In this document: in pieces, positions 7,259 through 15,122 of the stretch
How positions within the stretch are numbered: the stretch's first letter is position 1
Layout of the letters: each line of letters begins with the position of its first letter
Source of the DNA: Bacteroidales bacterium
GTDB lineage: Bacteria > Bacteroidota > Bacteroidia > Bacteroidales > UBA12077
Direction of reading: 5' to 3'
Assembly (NCBI GenBank): GCA_003446015.1
Contig: DMBU01000189.1
Coordinates: 1-27,617, forward strand
DNA length: 27,617 bases
Notes under the pieces: model-generated
What the model saw: the letters and a program-made list of their open reading frames with translations, nothing else
Databases searched by the model: none
What the model was told of the DNA's origin: nothing
Program-made: the position numbers and the translations under genes

Positions 7259-8893
7259 TTAATTTACAATTGATGGTTTTCTAGTTTTGTTATCAAATTG
7301 AAATGATTTAAACTTAAAAATCTCCCAGTTATCGTTGCATGAAATTGTGTCTGTTGGTATTCCTAATTTATTAATAATCTCTTGATTATTTATCCCGTTT
7401 GTAATTATAAAGTTAAATTCAGGATTCCCAAATACTCCATTTTTATTTTTATAATACCAATTTTGATTCATTACATGGTACCATATGGATAGATTATTTA
7501 AAACAGTATAAACACGTATATTTTCTTTCGAGAACATGGTTATATACTTGGCTTTCCAATATTCTGCTACTCCAAATTTTAAAACTTCTTCTTTTGATAA
7601 TTCATCAATACATTTTACATTTTCAGGATAATAATTCATGAAGTTCGTTAATCCTTCCGAAATATTATTTTCGTTAATTTTTTTAATGATATAAATTGAT
7701 TCAATAGTTAAGAGTAAGACAACAATTAAGGACAGGTAGTTTATTGAAAATTTAATTTTTATATTTAGTTTATAAACTAGAAATGCATAACTGAATATGC
7801 CTAAATAAAGACTGTAAATATTATATCGTAACAGAGCCCAGCTTATATAATTACCATTAATTACTGGTGTTACAAGGATAATAAGAACTGTTGGAGTAAA
7901 TAGCAATAAATAAATGAACTCGTTTTGGTTATAATCTTTTTTGTTAAAGGCTAAAACCAAGTTTTTTAATAAAAAAAACAAATGAATACAAAAACTGACC
8001 ATAAACATCAGGTTGATAATACCTCTAAAGTCTATTTCTTTCAAATAATAGGTGTGTTGTTCTATAAATGTTTTAAGTGCAGGAATAATGTTGTTGAAAT
8101 TAAAAACTTTCCACGACAAATCAATAATATGAACATAACCAGATAATCGCAACATCCGGAATAAAAACAATCCAATAAAGATAGAAAGAGTGTTATAAAT
8201 CAGAATTTTAATAAATTGTTTTTTCTTTTCTGTTTTTATAAATAATGTAAGTATAAGCGCATAAATTGGCAATGAAAACATAACGATGTACAGTCGATCG
8301 TTAATAATTGAGATAATACTTAATATGAAAAGAATAATGATATGAATTATCTTCTCAGATTTTATATACTTAAATAGAAAAATAAATGATATTAAAAGCA
8401 TTATAAATACACCTAAATGATATGAAATGCTCAAGAGATAAAAAGTATAAACGAAATCATCATTTACTAAGGTTGCCAGTAAGAAAAAACTCATTAAAAC
8501 AATAGCAAAACTCAAGTGTAAGTAATTGATAGATTTGAAAATAGATTTATATAAGATAGAAAGTAAAATTAAAATAATAACAAGCTGAATTAAGCTAAAT
8601 GCAAAACATGCAGGAATAAAATGATTAAAAAAACTTCTGACAATAAAAAATAAAAGCATATCGGGAAGAAAATTTGGAGCTCCATTTAAATGCCATCCGG
8701 CAAGTCCGCTTTTATCAATGAAAAGATCTTTATAAATGGAAGGAAGATAGAGAGTGTCGGAATTAAAATATGTGTAAATTTGCTTTTCGTTGATCGTAGC
8801 GAAAATGATTATTGTTAAAACAACATTGATTAAAATAGATAGTATAAGTAGAATTTTCTGAAATGAGATTTTTTGTAAAATGGGTTTCTTCAT
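7259..8893 (-). CDS. Polytopic membrane protein, possibly GT-C-like
   Basis: This 544-residue protein has an N-terminal membrane anchor (about residues 13-33), a short loop with the acidic segment SDTLYLP (45-51), many further hydrophobic segments to about residue 420, and a soluble C-terminal part of roughly 120 residues. This outline, including the aspartate in the first extracytoplasmic loop, resembles GT-C glycosyltransferases that use polyprenol-phosphate sugars, but I recognise no specific family motif. Its neighbours (a flippase-like gene facing away and two GT2 genes further upstream) support a glycan role. It is the first gene of the minus-strand pair ending in hydF. Base composition is very AT-rich (10 G/C in 8341-8400). 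Confidence 0.6.
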   Translation of the reverse strand: MKKPILQKISFQKILLILSILINVVLTIIIFATINEKQIYTYFNSDTLYLPSIYKDLFIDKSGLAGWHLNGAPNFLPDMLLFFIVRSFFNHFIPACFAFSLIQLVIILILLSILYKSIFKSINYLHLSFAIVLMSFFLLATLVNDDFVYTFYLLSISYHLGVFIMLLISFIFLFKYIKSEKIIHIIILFILSIISIINDRLYIVMFSLPIYALILTLFIKTEKKKQFIKILIYNTLSIFIGLFLFRMLRLSGYVHIIDLSWKVFNFNNIIPALKTFIEQHTYYLKEIDFRGIINLMFMVSFCIHLFFLLKNLVLAFNKKDYNQNEFIYLLLFTPTVLIILVTPVINGNYISWALLRYNIYSLYLGIFSYAFLVYKLNIKIKFSINYLSLIVVLLLTIESIYIIKKINENNISEGLTNFMNYYPENVKCIDELSKEEVLKFGVAEYWKAKYITMFSKENIRVYTVLNNLSIWYHVMNQNWYYKNKNGVFGNPEFNFIITNGINNQEIINKLGIPTDTISCNDNWEIFKFKSFQFDNKTRKPSIVN

Positions 8894-8924
8894 AATTAGA
8901 GAATCATTTTATAATCAAAGAAAG

Positions 8925-8932
8925 CAAATTTA
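8925..8932 (-). promoter_or_regulatory. Candidate -7 element for the membrane protein/hydF unit
   Basis: The minus strand reads TAAATTTG, a perfect match to TAnnTTTG, 32 nt upstream of the ATG at 8893 and inside the 60-nt divergent spacer. No clear -33 TTTG box was found. Confidence 0.4.
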
Positions 8933-8953
8933 CTTTATTAATAGCATTGTTTA

Positions 8954-9829
8954 ATGAAAGTTATATTAAAAATATTTATATATGGTTCAATCATTGCACT
9001 GATTTATTATTTATTTAATATAGATTATTTAAGTTTTAAGAATATTGAATTCAATTATTTTTACTTAAGCATTTCAGTTTTCTTATTATTTGGAGGATTT
9101 GTATTATCGGCATTAAGCTGGCGGTTTGCACTTAAACTGCATGGTCCAATAATTAATTTCAGAAAAGCAATAGTTTCTCATGGCTTACCTGTTTTTACAA
9201 AGTATATACCAGGTAGAATTTGGACCATTCTTGGGCGTGCTGCTCTGATTCAAAATAAAGATTACAACGTAAAGTTTTTGACGTTTGTATCTTTTAAAGA
9301 ACAACTGATTTATTTATGCTTAGGATTTTTTATTAGTATTTATCCAATTCTTAAAACCGAAAAAATCAGAGAGTATTCTCTTATTATAATAGGATTATCT
9401 TTAGGTCTATTTTTACTTCTATATTCCAGAATGCTTCAGAAATGGTTTGAGAATCTTTGGAACAGATTATTTAAAATGAAAATAGATATTCCAAAAATTA
9501 GCTTAGAGGAGTTTTTAAAACTTTCATTATTTATCATACTCTATTGGTTATTATGGGCCACAGGATTTTATTTCTTGCTCATATCTGTTTTTGGGATTCT
9601 TCCTTTTTATAATGCATTTGCTTTTCCTTTGAGCATTTCATTAGGTTTAATTGCTATTATATTCCCAGGAGGAATAGGAGTAAGAGAGGGTGTTCTTACA
9701 CTTTTCTTAATTTCAAATGGCGTTCAAGCTGAACAAGCAATTGCTTTTTCGATACTTTCCAGAATCTGGTTTTTAATTGGTGAAATATTTATGTTTTTTC
9801 TGGCTCTTATTCTTAAAAGAAAAATTTAA
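8954..9829 (+). CDS. PF03706 (UPF0104/AglD-like) flippase-type membrane protein
   Basis: This 291-residue polytopic protein has about seven to eight hydrophobic segments. It contains the family hallmarks KYIPGRIW (83-90) in the first half and FPGGIGVREG (237-246) near the end. The fold is that of the membrane part of lysylphosphatidylglycerol synthases and of AglD/YbhN-like proteins, which move or modify polyprenyl- or phospholipid-linked groups. In glycan loci such proteins often accompany polyprenol-phosphate glycosyltransferases, as here. It is the only plus-strand gene in the block, diverging from the gene at 8893 and converging on a GT2 gene with which it shares the TTAA at 9826-9829. 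It is extremely AT-rich: 9001-9060 has 6 G/C in 60. The exact substrate is unknown. Confidence 0.82.
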   Translation: MKVILKIFIYGSIIALIYYLFNIDYLSFKNIEFNYFYLSISVFLLFGGFVLSALSWRFALKLHGPIINFRKAIVSHGLPVFTKYIPGRIWTILGRAALIQNKDYNVKFLTFVSFKEQLIYLCLGFFISIYPILKTEKIREYSLIIIGLSLGLFLLLYSRMLQKWFENLWNRLFKMKIDIPKISLEEFLKLSLFIILYWLLWATGFYFLLISVFGILPFYNAFAFPLSISLGLIAIIFPGGIGVREGVLTLFLISNGVQAEQAIAFSILSRIWFLIGEIFMFFLALILKRKI

Positions 9830-10920
9830 TCTTTATTTAAGCGCTGATTATCCTGAATATCCATCCACATGGCAAACATTAATGATTGAAAACCACTAAT
9901 AAACAATAGGGCAAATGCCAAAACGGTAACCGGGTTTGCATCTGAATGTGCGAAAATCTTCATTAAAATTTTTATTCCAAAAGGAATAGAAATTAAAAGT
10001 AGAATTATTCCCATGTGGTAAAGTATAAATAGTGGATGGAAGCTTTTTCGTAAATATTTTACCCAAATACGTTTAAAAAAACTGCGGGTTAACAACCATG
10101 AAATCCTGGGGATTACTTTTCGGATTTTCATCTTGGATTGCTCACCTATAAAATAGATCGGTTTTATCGGCACTTCCTTCAATGTGCAGTTTTCTATATT
10201 TAATTTAACGAGCATATCGTTTGGCATTCCATATTTGGGATAGATTTTATACAAATCAATTTTATTTAAAGCACGATTGGAAATGGCAGTGTAACCTGTT
10301 TGCGTATCGGATATATGCCAGTAACCCGAAGCTATTTTGGTTAAAAGAGAAAGTATAGAGTTTCCTATAAATCTTTTTCTTGGCATTAAAATTTTCGCAC
10401 TTTTATGTCCCAATCTATCCCCTTTAACATAATCAACTGAATCGCTAACAACAGGATTGCAAATTGAGAATAATTCAGAGGGGTCCATTTGTCCATCACC
10501 TGCCATGACAGCGGTACAATCTATGTTATTATCCTTTGCCCATTTATATCCTCTGGCAATAGCACCTCCAACTCCACTGTTTTTTAAAAGATTTATAATT
10601 ACTAATCGTTGATCCGAATTATCATGAAATACTTGTGCAGGAGCAAAATACTTAATTTCTTCTTTGTTCCACTGTTCAATTATTTCATTAGCCTTATTGT
10701 AAAAGCTACTGCTATTGTCTTGTATGTTTCTTTCCGGCAATTTTAAAGAACCAAGCTTAAGCATGAAATTTTTGATTATCTGCGCTGTATTGTCTGTTGA
10801 ACAATCATTCACAACAATTATTCTGTCAACAAAATCGGGTATGTTTTCTAATACTAAACCAATTTGATTTTCCTCGTTAAATGCAGGAATTACAACAGCA
10901 ATTGTCTTATTATTTATCAT
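9826..10920 (-). CDS. GT2 glycosyltransferase with C-terminal membrane segments
   Basis: This 364-residue family-2 glycosyltransferase is of the dolichol/undecaprenyl-phosphate sugar synthase type. Seen are the nucleotide-sugar fold start VVIPAFNEE (9-17), VVNDCSTDNT (36-45), GVGGAIARGYKWA (116-128), the acidic GDGQMDP (141-147) and two C-terminal hydrophobic segments (about 298-322 and 331-352). Between the first and third motifs lies an unusually long stretch (about residues 52-108) that I do not recognise as part of the core fold. The start codon overlaps the upstream gene's TGA in an ATGA arrangement, so translation is probably coupled. The likely role is transfer of a sugar from a nucleotide donor to a polyprenol phosphate at the inner membrane; donor and acceptor are not readable. 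Confidence 0.85.
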   Translation of the reverse strand: MINNKTIAVVIPAFNEENQIGLVLENIPDFVDRIIVVNDCSTDNTAQIIKNFMLKLGSLKLPERNIQDNSSSFYNKANEIIEQWNKEEIKYFAPAQVFHDNSDQRLVIINLLKNSGVGGAIARGYKWAKDNNIDCTAVMAGDGQMDPSELFSICNPVVSDSVDYVKGDRLGHKSAKILMPRKRFIGNSILSLLTKIASGYWHISDTQTGYTAISNRALNKIDLYKIYPKYGMPNDMLVKLNIENCTLKEVPIKPIYFIGEQSKMKIRKVIPRISWLLTRSFFKRIWVKYLRKSFHPLFILYHMGIILLLISIPFGIKILMKIFAHSDANPVTVLAFALLFISGFQSLMFAMWMDIQDNQRLNKD

Positions 10921-12653
10921 TTGAAATTTTTATGTTCATATAACCAAATAGCATCCATTGTAATCATTGAATCGACACTAATTTTTCTTCTTTTAGCCTT
11001 AACTTCAATTTCTTCCATCACAGCTTTATTATTTCTGATATCTTTTTCAAGATTTTTTAAGATCATCTTTTTATGATATCCCAGAGAATCTAATATATAT
11101 CTTTCTTCAGATTCTATTTTTAGAATAGAATCAATGGAGATTTTATTTGCTTGTTTTTTAGATAACTGATTCAATAAAATAGAATCATTACTTAACTCAG
11201 TATATATAAAATGAATAACTTCATTTTTTGAAGTAACTATTTTGATTTTTTCCTGTTTTTCATAATCAGGTTTAATCTCTACATAAATGCCTTGTCTGGC
11301 TTTATCATAATCAGGCAGCCTTATTAGTTCATTGTATCTTTCGGTAGGATATAATTTAAAAAATGTTTCCCAGTAAGCATCTTTGTTCATCCACCAATAA
11401 TGAATGGCCTGTCGGTTATATTGCTGTATTTGAAAATTATTAAATGCGATTAATATCAGAATAATTCCAAAACTTATATAATAGCTAATTTTTTTGGATT
11501 TTGCTAAATGCAATAATGCTCCCAAAGGCAGGGCCATTAACCCATAAGAATCAATAAATGCACGATAACCAAAAGAGCCACCAAACCACCAGCACCACCA
11601 CGAAGCAAGAATATAAATATTAAGAACATTAAATACAAACAAAGGCATAAAGAGACCGTTCTTAAATTTAGGTAAAGCAAATAATCCTACAAATGCAATA
11701 AACATAATTGGAGTATAAATAAACCAACCTTTTTTATAGCTTATAAGAATATCTGAGATTTGAGGATTATTAAAAAAGAATTTCCCTCCAACCTCGCCAT
11801 AAGAAAAATAGAAGATCTTACCCGAAACGTGATACCAATAAATGAATTGTGGAACCCATATTAGAATGAAAGCGAGAATCATTAATATTACGTATTTATA
11901 CTCAAGAACATAAAAAAGCACTCTATTTTTAAAATCCTTGAATGAAGATATTTCCCATAAGAATAATACAACAAAAACAAGAATATTGGTTGGTCTTATC
12001 AATGTAATAAATCCACTTAGGAGTCCAATTAAAAAAGCTTTTAGAAGGGTTGGATTCTCATAAAAACGAATAACCAAATATAAAAAAATGCTTATTAAAG
12101 TGAAATTATATGCATGTGGCATGGCAGCTTCGTAGCAATAATAGTACAAAAGATTTGTTCCAATTCCAATTGCTAATATTACTACAGAAACAATATCATC
12201 GGTAAAATATTTTTTAAGGATTTTTCTTAAGAAAAGTAGTCCAATAATTACATAAAATAAGGAACTAAAGGCTAAAGCAAACTTATAAGGCATGGTGTAC
12301 CCATCAGCAAGGTAATTGTCATTATTAAGGCAATAAATGTGAGCTATTCCAAAAAATGGAGCATACATGACCGACAAACCCATTGTAGTTACAATTGCAT
12401 GTTTACCAATTGGTGTTTCTACAGGCCAAATTAAATCGCCAAACTTTTCTATATTATCTTTTCTGAATTGTAAGGAGAGGTCTTTATAAATAAAAGTTGC
12501 AGGTAAATATGCATAGTATGATTTTATATCCCATTCAATCACACGGCCACTTCTTAACCAGCGATGATGACTGAAATTCAGAAATGTCACGCTAATAGCA
12601 ATAAATACAATTGCTATAACAGAAAAATGTTTTGTAATTATCTTTTTAATCAT
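10917..12653 (-). CDS. Large polytopic membrane protein, GT-C-like
   Basis: I place the start at the ATG at 12651-12653 (protein MIKKIITKHFS..., 578 residues). The frame is open for 26 more codons to 12731, but those codons lie wholly inside the upstream GT2 gene, and the chosen ATG gives a tight 8-nt overlap with that gene's TAA. The protein has a membrane anchor at once, then the acidic first-loop segment EWDIKSYYAYLPA (40-52), about ten further hydrophobic segments and the motif TLIRPTNIL. The last 150 residues or so are charged and soluble. The outline fits GT-C glycosyltransferases (PMT/ArnT-like) that take sugars from polyprenol phosphate, and the two flanking GT2 enzymes could make such donors. 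Function is inferred, not proven. Confidence 0.65.
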   Translation of the reverse strand: MIKKIITKHFSVIAIVFIAISVTFLNFSHHRWLRSGRVIEWDIKSYYAYLPATFIYKDLSLQFRKDNIEKFGDLIWPVETPIGKHAIVTTMGLSVMYAPFFGIAHIYCLNNDNYLADGYTMPYKFALAFSSLFYVIIGLLFLRKILKKYFTDDIVSVVILAIGIGTNLLYYYCYEAAMPHAYNFTLISIFLYLVIRFYENPTLLKAFLIGLLSGFITLIRPTNILVFVVLFLWEISSFKDFKNRVLFYVLEYKYVILMILAFILIWVPQFIYWYHVSGKIFYFSYGEVGGKFFFNNPQISDILISYKKGWFIYTPIMFIAFVGLFALPKFKNGLFMPLFVFNVLNIYILASWWCWWFGGSFGYRAFIDSYGLMALPLGALLHLAKSKKISYYISFGIILILIAFNNFQIQQYNRQAIHYWWMNKDAYWETFFKLYPTERYNELIRLPDYDKARQGIYVEIKPDYEKQEKIKIVTSKNEVIHFIYTELSNDSILLNQLSKKQANKISIDSILKIESEERYILDSLGYHKKMILKNLEKDIRNNKAVMEEIEVKAKRRKISVDSMITMDAIWLYEHKNFK

Positions 12654-13569
12654 TCTTTTCTTTAATAATATAGTTAGGTCGTTTCTTGTTCTCAATAAAT
12701 AATTTCCCAAGATAATTTCCAACAATTCCAATCATTACCAGTTGAATGCCTCCAATAAATAATACACTTATTATTGTTGATGTCCATCCTGCAACTGCTT
12801 TATCTGTAAATATGGCAATATAAATTGCATAAAGAATGTATAGAAATGCAACAAAAGCAATTGTAAATCCTATATAAATTGAAACTTTTAAAGGTTTAAC
12901 ACTAAAAGAAGTGATTCCATCAGATGCAAAATGGAGCATTTTAGAAAAGCTGTATTTTGTTCTTCCTGAAAACCGAGGCGAAGCAAGATATTCTAATTGA
13001 ATTTGAGAGAATCCTAACCAGGGAATTAATCCACGATAAAACAAAAACTTTTCATTCAATTTTTTAAGTTCTTGCACTACTTGTTTGTCGAGTAGCCGAA
13101 AATCGGCAGCTCCATCTTCTATCTTTACTTCAGATAATTTATTAATGACTCTATAAAATATTTTTGAAGTTATTTTTTTAAAAAATCCTGAAGACTTATC
13201 TTTTCTCTTAGTGCTTACTATCTTATATCCTTTTTGCCATAAGTTAATCATCTCAGGAATAAGTTCTGGAGGATGTTGTAAATCAGAATCCAGACATATA
13301 ACACAATCGCCTTTAGCAGAATCATAACCTGCCTTTAAAGCATTCTGATGTCCAAAATTTCTTGAAAATGAAATAAACTTAACTTGCTTGTCAGATTTAT
13401 TAATTGTCTTAATATTTTCAAGTGTATTGTCAGTGCTCCCATCATCAATAAAGAATATTTCGTAATTGAAATCTTTAATGTATGATAATAGTGAATTGTA
13501 GATTTGTGCAATATTACTTTCCTCGTTATAACATGGAATTATGATTGATACTATAAAATTATTCTCCAT
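12646..13569 (-). CDS. GtrB/DPM1-like polyprenol-phosphate glycosyltransferase
   Basis: This 307-residue GT2 enzyme carries the complete motif set of the bacterial polyprenol-phosphate glycosyltransferases (GtrB, ArnC, DpmA): IIIPCYNEE (9-17), IDDGSTD (41-47), DSDLQHPP (94-101) and RFSGRTKYS (199-207). Two C-terminal transmembrane helices follow (about 231-253 and 265-288), ending in GNYLGKLFIENKKRPNY. It is predicted to load a hexose or related sugar onto undecaprenyl phosphate at the cytoplasmic face, producing a donor for GT-C enzymes outside. It starts 11 nt after aspA ends and overlaps the next gene by 8 nt, so it probably heads the glycosylation run or is co-transcribed with aspA. Confidence 0.92.
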   Translation of the reverse strand: MENNFIVSIIIPCYNEESNIAQIYNSLLSYIKDFNYEIFFIDDGSTDNTLENIKTINKSDKQVKFISFSRNFGHQNALKAGYDSAKGDCVICLDSDLQHPPELIPEMINLWQKGYKIVSTKRKDKSSGFFKKITSKIFYRVINKLSEVKIEDGAADFRLLDKQVVQELKKLNEKFLFYRGLIPWLGFSQIQLEYLASPRFSGRTKYSFSKMLHFASDGITSFSVKPLKVSIYIGFTIAFVAFLYILYAIYIAIFTDKAVAGWTSTIISVLFIGGIQLVMIGIVGNYLGKLFIENKKRPNYIIKEKND

Positions 13570-13580
13570 TTGATTTTAAA

Positions 13581-15026
13581 TTATTCAGTAATATCTTTCA
13601 ATGTAAATCCCATCTTTAACAGATTTTGTGGTGCAAGAATTTTTTCCAGTTTTTCGGGTTCAATGAGTTTTAATTTGCTATTTACCCTGAAAATATCTTT
13701 TTTCGACTTTTTCATTTCTTTGGCCAACTTGGCTGCATTGTTGTATCCAATATATGGACTTAAAGCTGTTGTAATGGCAGGACTATGATATAGTTTATCT
13801 TCGGCTGTGTCGTGCTCAATTTTTAGTCCATTAAAAAGATTTTCTTTTAAGGTTTTATTTGTCGCAATTAAAAGTTTTAAACTTTCCAACAAAGCATGAC
13901 CTATAACTGGTAAATAGGCGTTTAAGTCCAAACAACCTTGTGCACTTAGCGATGTTATTACTGAATCGTTTGCATATATTTTATGTGCTGCACTAATCAC
14001 AAATTCGGGAATAACCGGATTTATTTTGCCAGGCATAATAGAGCTTCCAACTTGTTTTTGCGGAATGCTAAGTTCTCTTTTACCAACTACATCGGATGCT
14101 AATAAACGGATATCCGAAACCATTTTCTCAAGATTTACGGCATGTGCCTTTAAGATGGCATGTACCTCAACCAACGAATCCATATTGTTGGTTGCATCGG
14201 GCATATTTTCACTACGGGTAATAGGTAAGTTTGTTAATCTTTGCAAACTTGAAACAACTTCCATAATAAAAAACTGAGGAACAGCGATTCCTGTTCCGAT
14301 AGCACTTCCCCCTAAATTAACAACTTTAATTCTTTCGAAACATTTTGAAACTCTCCACCAGTCGCGCGATAATGCCTCGTTATATGTGCTAAACAGCATT
14401 GCATACGAAGAGGGTACTGCCTCCTGCATTTGAGTATAAGCAATACGTAATTTATTGCGGCTTTTGTTTTCTATGGCTTCAATTTCAGATCGCAAATCAT
14501 TAATTTTTTCTTCCAGTTCAAGCAAAAGTTTTATCGCTGCCAGTTTTAATGATGTAGGAATAACATCATTTGTCGATTGATATATATTTGCATGTTCAAT
14601 CGGATCAATAAAATTGTATTCTCCCGGATCGTGATCGAGTTTTGTTAAGGCTTCGTTGGCAATAATCTCATTCACATTCATATTAATACTTGTTCCGGCA
14701 CCACCTTGAATGGCAGGAACAATAAAGTAATTGAACAGCTTACCTTCGGCTACTTCTTCGGCCGATTCAATTAAAGCTGTAATAATTTCTTTATTAAAAA
14801 GGTTTAAGGGAGTATCATTATTTGGATGTTTTTCCAGAACGGCAGTTTTAAAATTATCGTATGTCATGTAACAAGCAAGCTTGGTGAGTCCAATGGCTTT
14901 GTACCATTCAATATGAAAAGGAGTGCTGTCTGGGAAATTTTGTCGTGCCCTAAGGGAATGAATTCCGTATAAGGCATTTTTATTAATGTGCTCTTCGCCT
15001 AAAAAATCTTTTTCTGTGCGTGCCAT
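13581..15026 (-). CDS. aspA: Aspartate ammonia-lyase
   Basis: The enzyme splits L-aspartate to fumarate and ammonium. The 481-residue protein belongs to the fumarase/aspartase superfamily: GGAGTSINMN (108-117), STNDVIPT (151-158) and the signature GSSIMPGKIN (327-336) with the catalytic-loop serines. The segment TQMQEAVP (198-205) has glutamine where class II fumarases have the histidine of THLQDATP, which favours aspartase. In Bacteroidota and other anaerobes, from memory, an aspA copy is frequently next to hydE, hydG and hydF. Here hydF lies 6.3 kb downstream on the same strand, with a glycan block between. It starts with a weak leader just beyond a 14-bp palindrome. Confidence 0.93.
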   Translation of the reverse strand: MARTEKDFLGEEHINKNALYGIHSLRARQNFPDSTPFHIEWYKAIGLTKLACYMTYDNFKTAVLEKHPNNDTPLNLFNKEIITALIESAEEVAEGKLFNYFIVPAIQGGAGTSINMNVNEIIANEALTKLDHDPGEYNFIDPIEHANIYQSTNDVIPTSLKLAAIKLLLELEEKINDLRSEIEAIENKSRNKLRIAYTQMQEAVPSSYAMLFSTYNEALSRDWWRVSKCFERIKVVNLGGSAIGTGIAVPQFFIMEVVSSLQRLTNLPITRSENMPDATNNMDSLVEVHAILKAHAVNLEKMVSDIRLLASDVVGKRELSIPQKQVGSSIMPGKINPVIPEFVISAAHKIYANDSVITSLSAQGCLDLNAYLPVIGHALLESLKLLIATNKTLKENLFNGLKIEHDTAEDKLYHSPAITTALSPYIGYNNAAKLAKEMKKSKKDIFRVNSKLKLIEPEKLEKILAPQNLLKMGFTLKDITE

Positions 15027-15032
15027 CTCAAT

Positions 15033-15046
15033 ATACTAATTAGTAT
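15033..15046. promoter_or_regulatory. 14-bp perfect palindrome upstream of aspA
   Basis: ATACTAATTAGTAT is its own reverse complement and ends 6 nt before the aspA start codon. It could be a repressor site or just an AT-rich chance palindrome; no second copy was found in the window. Confidence 0.3.
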
Positions 15047-15051
15047 CACAT

Positions 15052-15101
15052 TTCGACAAGCTCAATGTGACATAAGAACTTGTCATACTGAGCCTGTCGA
15101 A
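15052..15101. repeat. REP-like inverted repeat with 21-nt arms
   Basis: The left arm (15052-15072, beginning TTCGACAAGCTCA) and the reverse complement of the right arm (15081-15101, beginning TTCGACAGGCTCAG) agree at 18 of 21 positions around the 8-nt loop TAAGAACT. Sequences of the type CTTCGACAGGCTCAG are, from memory, dispersed in intergenic regions of many Bacteroidota genomes. It fills the gap between aspA and the response regulator gene and may end the latter's transcript. Confidence 0.8.
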
Positions 15102-15122
15102 GTATGAACAAGTATAAGAATT

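Noticed and set aside
12654..12731. N-terminal extension of the membrane protein ending at 10917 (26 more codons in frame)
   Set aside because: It lies fully inside the upstream GT2 gene, gives a non-hydrophobic N-terminus, and the internal ATG at 12651-12653 yields a normal 8-nt overlap and an immediate membrane anchor.
7259..15026. The glycan block as a mobile genomic island
   Set aside because: No integrase, transposase, tRNA or flanking direct repeat is visible at its edges; AT-richness alone is not enough, and it is kept only as a possible rearrangement in the findings.
15027..15122. Frameshifted remnant of a Fis-type HTH domain after the sigma54 regulator
   Set aside because: All frames of the gap downstream were read and none encodes an HTH-like stretch; the gap is made of the REP-like repeat.
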